A DNA stretch of 25,847 nt from DATLFP01 sp035540955 (lineage in GTDB: Bacteria > Actinomycetota > Acidimicrobiia > Acidimicrobiales > CADCSY01), in assembly GCA_035540955.1 (NCBI GenBank), contig DATLFP010000048.1, positions 1-25,847 of the forward strand. Direction: 5' to 3'. The notes under the pieces were generated by a model. That model saw only the letters and a list, made by a program, of their open reading frames with translations, had not been told where the DNA came from and did not search any database. Position 1 is the first letter of the stretch. Every line of letters begins with the position of its first letter. Shown here one piece after another: positions 21,506-25,847 of this stretch. A program made the translations under genes and the position numbers.

Positions 21506-23625
21506 AACAGGGGGGTGACCGGGGCCGTCGTGGTCGTGGTCGACTGCGGCGGGTCGACCTCGGGCGGCGGCAGGGAATCCACTTCGTCGGCATCCTCGGG
21601 CGTGACCCGCGGCGAGCGGCGCTCGCCGACGTCGAACCCGCCGCGAGCCTCCCGCTTGGCATCGTCGGCGATGGCCGCGATGGGTGCCGGCTCGTTGAAC
21701 TCCACGATCGGCAGACCGTCGTGGGCGCGCCGCATGAACCGCTGCCAGGTCGACGCCGGGATGGTGCCGCCGGTGACGCTGCGGACGCCGCCGATGTTCG
21801 TCAGGGGGACCGGCTTGTTCCGGTAGCCGATCCACACCGCGGTCGAGAGGTTGGGGGTGTAGCCCACGAAGAGGGCGTCGCGGTTGTCCTGGGTGGTGCC
21901 GGTCTTGCCGGCCGCCTCCCGGCCCTCGAGCCCCTTGCCGCCGGCGGTCCCGCCCCGCTCGAACACGCCGCGCAGCACCTCGTTCATCGTGTCCGCCGTC
22001 GTCTCCTCGACGATCCGCTCCCGGCTCGGCTCGGTGTTGTCCTCGAGCACCACGTCGCTGGCGTCGAGGATCTTCACGATCGGCGTCGGCACCGCCCGCT
22101 CGCCACGCGCCGCCCACACGCCGTAGGCCGACGCCAGCTCGATGGGCGACGTCTCGAGGGCGCCGAGCGCCACCGACAGGCCGTACTTCGCCGGGTCGAA
22201 CTCGGGCAGCGAGCTGAGCCCGAGCCGCTTGGCCAGCTCCATCGTCGCCGCCACGCCCACGTCGCGGATCAGCTGCACGTAGATGGTGTTGACCGAACGC
22301 TTCGTGGCCTCGGCCAGGGTCATCGTCCCGTACGACGCGCCGCCGTAGTTCTCGACGCGGTAGCCCTCGACCTCGAACGGGCTCCGGCCCGAGTACGTCT
22401 TCGACGGCTCGATCCCCTGCTCGATGGCCTCGGCCAGCACGAACGGCTTGAACGACGAGCCCGGCTGGCGTCCGGTCCCACCGCCGGCCCGGCCCAGCGC
22501 CAGGTTCACCTGACCGCCGTCGGCGTAGAAGTCGCGGCCCCCGACGAGCGCCTTCACCCGGCCCGAGCCGGGCTCGATGGCGACGAGCGACATCTCCAAC
22601 GGTCCGGCATCGGGATCGGTCGGGTGCATGCCGGTGCCCTCGAGCGACTTCGCCACCTCCTCCTCGGCCGCCCGCTGCATGCGCTGGTCGAGCGTCGTGT
22701 AGATCTGCAGGCCCATCGTGTACACCGACCCCTCGCCGTACTTCGACTCCACGTAGCGGCGGACGTAGTCGACGAAGTACGGGTACGCGGTCTGCTCCTG
22801 GCGCCGGGGCAGGATCACGGTCGCCGGTTGCCCCTCCGGCGGCGGGCCGAACGCTCCGAGCCACAGCTCCTGCTGCACGGCCTCGAGGTACTGCTGGTCG
22901 TCGATGTAGCCCTGCTCGTGCATGCCCTGCAGGACGATGCGCCGCTTCTGCTCGGCGAGCTCGACGTTGCCGCGCGGCTCGTACCGGCTGGGCGCCGGGA
23001 TGAGCCCGGCGAGCAGGGCGGCCTCGGAGATGGTCAGCTCGTCGCGGCCGAGGGTCTTGCCGAAGTACGTCTCCGTCGCGGCCCCGACGCCGTGGGCTCC
23101 CTCGCCGAGGTAGATCGTCGACAGGTAGAGGAAGAGGATCTCGTCCTTCTCGACCTGGCGGTCGAGCTGGGACGCGAGGACCGCCTCCCGGATCTTGCGG
23201 GACAGCGACCGGTCGCTCCCGACGTACGCGTTCTTGACGTACTGCTGGGTGATGGTGGAGCCGCCCTGGACGAACGAACGCCCGCGCACGTCGGCCCACA
23301 GGGCCCGGGCGGTGCCGATCACGTCCACGCCCGGGTGCTGGTAGAAGCGGCGGTCCTCGGCGGAGATCACCGCCTGCTTCAGGATCTCGGGGATGTCCTC
23401 CCGCTCGACCGGCTTGGAGACCTCGAACTGGCGGAACTGCGCGATCTCGTTGCCGTCGACGTCGTAGACCCTGCTGATCTGGGAGGTGACCGACTCCAGT
23501 CGCTCGGGCATCGTCGCCGGCAGCGGGAGGAACAGGAGCGAGGCCATCACCGTCGCGCCGGCGGCGACCGGCACCACGAGCGTCGTCGCGACGAGCACCG
23601 CGAGAGAGCGCAGCAGCCGTCGCAT
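21499..23625 (-). CDS. Class A penicillin-binding protein (glycosyltransferase/transpeptidase)
   Basis: The 708-aa bifunctional peptidoglycan synthase is anchored by an N-terminal transmembrane segment (about 7-36). The GT51 glycosyltransferase domain (about 60-240) contains the catalytic glutamate E90 in SAEDRRFYQHPGVD, then GGSTITQQYVKN and RKIREAVLA. The transpeptidase domain (about 300-650) has SxxK at S390-K393 (GSSFKPF), SVN (444-446) and KTGTT (574-578). A low-complexity Glu/Pro/Thr tail ends the protein. It polymerises and cross-links peptidoglycan outside the membrane. The ATG at 23625 follows a TACGAT box at 9 nt; longer upstream starts would run into selA. It diverges from selA with 24 bp between start codons. 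Confidence 0.95.
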   Translation of the reverse strand: MRRLLRSLAVLVATTLVVPVAAGATVMASLLFLPLPATMPERLESVTSQISRVYDVDGNEIAQFRQFEVSKPVEREDIPEILKQAVISAEDRRFYQHPGVDVIGTARALWADVRGRSFVQGGSTITQQYVKNAYVGSDRSLSRKIREAVLASQLDRQVEKDEILFLYLSTIYLGEGAHGVGAATETYFGKTLGRDELTISEAALLAGLIPAPSRYEPRGNVELAEQKRRIVLQGMHEQGYIDDQQYLEAVQQELWLGAFGPPPEGQPATVILPRRQEQTAYPYFVDYVRRYVESKYGEGSVYTMGLQIYTTLDQRMQRAAEEEVAKSLEGTGMHPTDPDAGPLEMSLVAIEPGSGRVKALVGGRDFYADGGQVNLALGRAGGGTGRQPGSSFKPFVLAEAIEQGIEPSKTYSGRSPFEVEGYRVENYGGASYGTMTLAEATKRSVNTIYVQLIRDVGVAATMELAKRLGLSSLPEFDPAKYGLSVALGALETSPIELASAYGVWAARGERAVPTPIVKILDASDVVLEDNTEPSRERIVEETTADTMNEVLRGVFERGGTAGGKGLEGREAAGKTGTTQDNRDALFVGYTPNLSTAVWIGYRNKPVPLTNIGGVRSVTGGTIPASTWQRFMRRAHDGLPIVEFNEPAPIAAIADDAKREARGGFDVGERRSPRVTPEDADEVDSLPPPEVDPPQSTTTTTAPVTPLFP

Positions 23626-23634
23626 GGGCAGCCG

Positions 23635-23640
23635 ATCGTA
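23635..23640 (-). promoter_or_regulatory. Putative -10 element of the PBP gene
   Basis: TACGAT on the minus strand puts the transcription start near 23628, giving a leader of about 3 nt. On the opposite strand the same TA opens TACCGC, a poor -10 match that would serve selA, with a start near 23650-23653. Confidence 0.4.
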
Positions 23641-23649
23641 CCGCCCACC

Positions 23650-24888
23650 ATGATGGTCTCCGTGGGCCGCCCGCCGTCCGTCGACACGCTCGCTCGCTCG
23701 CTGGCGGACACGGGTCTGCCCCACCCGTTGCTCGTCGACATCGCCCGCGACGCCATCGCCGCCGGGGCACCGGAGAGCGCGCCGGCGCGCGCCGCCGCCG
23801 CCGCTCGCCGCCTGCTCGGACCGGTCGTCAACGCGACCGGCGTGCTGCTCCACACGAACCTGGGCCGGGCCCCGCTCGCCGTCCGGACCGACGCGACCTA
23901 CACGAACCTCGAGCTCGACCTCGACACCGGCCAGCGGGGCTCGCGACACGATCGGGTCGGCCCCCTCCTGGCGCGCGCGTGCGGGGCCGAGGCGGCGATG
24001 GCGGTGAACAACGGCGCCGCCGCCGTCCTGCTGGTGCTGGCGACGCTAGCGGCCGGGCGCCGGGTCGCCGTGAGCCGGGGCGAGCTGGTCGAGATCGGCG
24101 GCGGGTTCCGCATCCCCGACGTCCTGGCGGCGAGCGGGGCCGAGCTCGTCGAGGTGGGCACCACCAACCGGACCCGCGTCGCCGACTACGAGCGCGCCGG
24201 CGACCTCGCCCTGACGCTCAAGGTCCACCCGTCGAACTACCGGCTCACCGGGTTCACCGAGGCAGTCGGCACAGCTGCGCTCGCCGCCGTCGGTCCGCCG
24301 CTGGTCGTCGACCTCGGGTCGGGTCTGCTGGACGCCGCCACCCCGTGGCTGACCGGGGGGCCGCCGGCGTGGCTCGCCGGCGAGCCGGCAGCCCGCCAGA
24401 CCCTGGCCGACGGCGCCGCCCTCGTCACCTTCTCCGGCGACAAGCTCCTCGGGGGCCCGCAGGCCGGGGTGATCGCCGGGCGGGCCGACCTCGTCGCCGC
24501 CTGCGGGCGGCACCCGCTGGCCCGCGCCCTGCGGCCCGGCACCCTCGTCCTCGCCGCCCTCCAGGACGTCGCCCTCACCTACCTCCGCCGCGACGGGGAG
24601 GCCATCCCCTTCTGGCGCATGGCCACGGCGCCCATCGACGGGCTTCGAGCGCGGGCCGCTGCGCTCGGCGTCGGCGAGGTGGTCGAGTGCGGGTCGGTCA
24701 CCGGCGGCGGCACGCTGCCGGGCATCGAGATCCCCTCGGCCGGGGTCGCGGTCGACGGCGACCACCTCAGCCGGCTGCGGGCGGCCGACCCGCCGATCAT
24801 CGCCCGGGTCGAGGCGGGCCGGACGGTGTGCGACCTGCGGACCGTCGACCCCCGCCACGACGCCCACCTGGCGGTCCACCTGCGGTGA
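23650..24888 (+). CDS. selA: L-seryl-tRNA(Sec) selenium transferase (SelA)
   Basis: The 412-aa PLP enzyme converts seryl-tRNA(Sec) to selenocysteyl-tRNA using selenophosphate. Family segments are PPSVDTLARS at the N-terminus, VVNATGVLLHTNLGRAPL, LELDLDTGQRGSRHD, AVNNGAAAVLL, SRGELVEIGGGFRIP, VGTTNRT and FSGDKLLGGPQAG with the PLP-binding lysine K265. It is shorter than the E. coli enzyme (about 460 aa), mainly in the N-terminal region. Two tandem ATGs (23650, 23653) are possible starts; neither has a Shine-Dalgarno, which fits a leaderless or nearly leaderless transcript. The stop overlaps the GTG of selB by 4 nt (GTGA), so the two are coupled. Confidence 0.96.
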   Translation: MMVSVGRPPSVDTLARSLADTGLPHPLLVDIARDAIAAGAPESAPARAAAAARRLLGPVVNATGVLLHTNLGRAPLAVRTDATYTNLELDLDTGQRGSRHDRVGPLLARACGAEAAMAVNNGAAAVLLVLATLAAGRRVAVSRGELVEIGGGFRIPDVLAASGAELVEVGTTNRTRVADYERAGDLALTLKVHPSNYRLTGFTEAVGTAALAAVGPPLVVDLGSGLLDAATPWLTGGPPAWLAGEPAARQTLADGAALVTFSGDKLLGGPQAGVIAGRADLVAACGRHPLARALRPGTLVLAALQDVALTYLRRDGEAIPFWRMATAPIDGLRARAAALGVGEVVECGSVTGGGTLPGIEIPSAGVAVDGDHLSRLRAADPPIIARVEAGRTVCDLRTVDPRHDAHLAVHLR

Positions 24889-25847
24889 GCACGACGACCT
24901 GGCACGTCGTGGGCACCGCCGGGCACGTCGACCACGGCAAGTCGACCCTCGTCCATGCGCTCACCGGCACCGACCCCGACCGCTGGGCCGAGGAGAAGGC
25001 GCGGGGCCTCACCATCGACCTCGGCTTCGCGGCCGCCGTCCTGCCCAGCGGGCGGGGCCTGTCGTTCGTGGACGTGCCCGGCCACGTGCGGTTCCTGGCC
25101 AACATGCTCGCCGGCGTCGGCGCCGTCGACGCCTGCCTGTTCGTGGTCGCCGCCACCGAGGGCTGGAAGCCCCAGTCGGAGGAGCACCTGCGCATCGTCG
25201 AGCTGCTGGGCATCCGGCGGGGGGTGATCGCCCTCACGAAGGTGGCGGGCACCGACCGCCGGCCGGACCTCGCGGCCCACGTGGGCGGGACGTTCCTCGA
25301 GGGGGCGCCGGTCATCCCCGTCGACGCGCCCGCCGGGATCGGCGTCGACCACCTGCGGGACGCGCTCGACGACCTTCTCGCCGCGACGCCGGTGGCCGCG
25401 GATCGCGGTCGGCCCCGGCTCTGGGTCGACCGCGCCTTCGCCGCCCGGGGTGCCGGCACGGTGGTCACCGGCACGCTGACCGGCGGCCGCCTGCGGGTCG
25501 GTGACGAGCTGCTGCTCGCCGGGGCCCGGGTCCGGGTCCGCGGCCTGCAGAGCCACGGCGACGGGCTCGAGGAGGTCGGCCCCGGCCGGCGGGTCGCGGT
25601 CAACGTGACCGGGATCGGCCACGACGCCGTGCGCCGGGGCGACGCCCTGGTGCGGCCCGGCCAGTGGCACGACACCACCGTGCTCGACGCGTCGCTGCAC
25701 GTGCTCGGCGCCCTCGACCACGACGTGAGCCGGCGAGGGGCGTACGTCGCCCACATCGGGTCGGGCGAGCACCCGGTGACGATGCGGGTGCTGGGGCCCG
25801 AGGGGCTGGCCCCCGGCGAGGACGGCACCGTGCGCCTGCGGCTGCCA
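24885..25847 (+). CDS. selB: Selenocysteine-specific elongation factor SelB (partial, 3' end cut)
   Basis: Only the first 321 residues are present; the frame is open to the window end, and a full SelB is about 580-610 aa. The GTPase domain has G1 GTAGHVDHGKST (10-21), G2-region EEKARGLTIDLGF, G3 DVPGH (63-67) and an altered G4 ALTKVAGTD, where TKxD would be expected. Domain II follows from about residue 178 (LWVDRAFAARGAGTVVTGTLTGG), then the start of domain III. SelB delivers Sec-tRNA to UGA codons with a SECIS hairpin; the SECIS-binding C-terminal winged helices lie outside the window. The GTG at 24885 overlaps the selA stop. selD and the tRNA(Sec) gene are not in view. Confidence 0.96.
   Translation, partial: MSTTTWHVVGTAGHVDHGKSTLVHALTGTDPDRWAEEKARGLTIDLGFAAAVLPSGRGLSFVDVPGHVRFLANMLAGVGAVDACLFVVAATEGWKPQSEEHLRIVELLGIRRGVIALTKVAGTDRRPDLAAHVGGTFLEGAPVIPVDAPAGIGVDHLRDALDDLLAATPVAADRGRPRLWVDRAFAARGAGTVVTGTLTGGRLRVGDELLLAGARVRVRGLQSHGDGLEEVGPGRRVAVNVTGIGHDAVRRGDALVRPGQWHDTTVLDASLHVLGALDHDVSRRGAYVAHIGSGEHPVTMRVLGPEGLAPGEDGTVRLRLP

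Noticed and set aside
5204..25847. In-frame UGA (selenocysteine) read-through in local genes, prompted by selA/selB
   Set aside because: Every gene has full family length and closes where homology ends, with another gene starting within a few bases. No frame resumes after a UGA.
1..25847. CRISPR arrays, tRNA/rRNA genes, insertion sequences, phage or defence islands
   Set aside because: No regularly spaced repeats, cloverleaf-like segments, transposase or integrase motifs were seen. Gaps between genes are too short to hold RNA genes, and gene content is housekeeping-like.

Overview
This window is high-GC, densely packed actinobacterial chromosome. The gene complement points to an uncultured-type or marine Acidimicrobiia-like actinobacterium: a GlnR-type nitrogen regulator, a cell-wall-binding repeat 2 protein, an FxsA protein, a SufR-like Fe-S regulator, many GTG starts, and start codons lying directly behind TAnnnT boxes, as in leaderless transcripts. 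The class assignment is an inference. No rRNA, tRNA, insertion sequence, prophage or CRISPR array was seen, and no gap without a gene exceeds about 140 bp.

Layout. (1) 31-3197, nitrogen: type II glutamine synthetase (minus), diverging from a GlnA2-like type I glutamine synthetase, followed directly by a GlnR-like regulator. The 137-bp divergent region holds a 7-bp direct repeat at 11-bp spacing that fits a GlnR box. (2) 3230-5177 (minus): an unusual 475-aa [2Fe-2S]/molybdopterin-domain fusion of the xanthine dehydrogenase family, RidA, and an unlisted 52-aa membrane protein. (3) 5204-9349 (plus): Tat lipoprotein with a thioredoxin-like domain, zinc-ribbon GNAT, AraC regulator, MFS exporter, and a second GNAT related to the first. 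Junctions are mostly overlapping or adjacent. (4) 9417-10763: secreted protein with three cell-wall-binding repeats. (5) 10782-13008, Fe-S biogenesis: SufR-like regulator with an A-type carrier (IscA/ErpA) on minus, diverging across 40 bp from Mrp on plus. (6) 13084-20581 (minus): FxsA, NUDIX hydrolase, metallo-beta-lactamase-fold hydrolase, soluble histidine kinase, ABC ATPase and 981-aa FtsX/MacB-type permease, possibly one transcription unit. (7) 20604-21494: membrane-anchored trypsin/HtrA-fold protein that has lost two of three catalytic residues. (8) 21499-23625 (minus): class A penicillin-binding protein. (9) 23650-25847 (plus): SelA and the start of SelB, the selenocysteine machinery, cut by the window end.

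How the parts work together. The first block is a self-contained ammonium assimilation and control unit. The SufR-like/ErpA/Mrp block is a regulated Fe-S assembly unit. The kinase-ABC unit probably couples a cytoplasmic sensor to an envelope export or lipid-handling transporter. SelA/SelB imply that the genome encodes selenoproteins, but none is evident here.

The most interesting points are the minimal xanthine-dehydrogenase-like fusion, the pseudoprotease, the kinase with a DNA-binding-type N-terminus lacking an adjacent response regulator, a SelB with an altered G4 motif, and three divergent gene pairs whose opposing -10 boxes share the same TA step. I did not find strong evidence for a wholly new multi-gene system.
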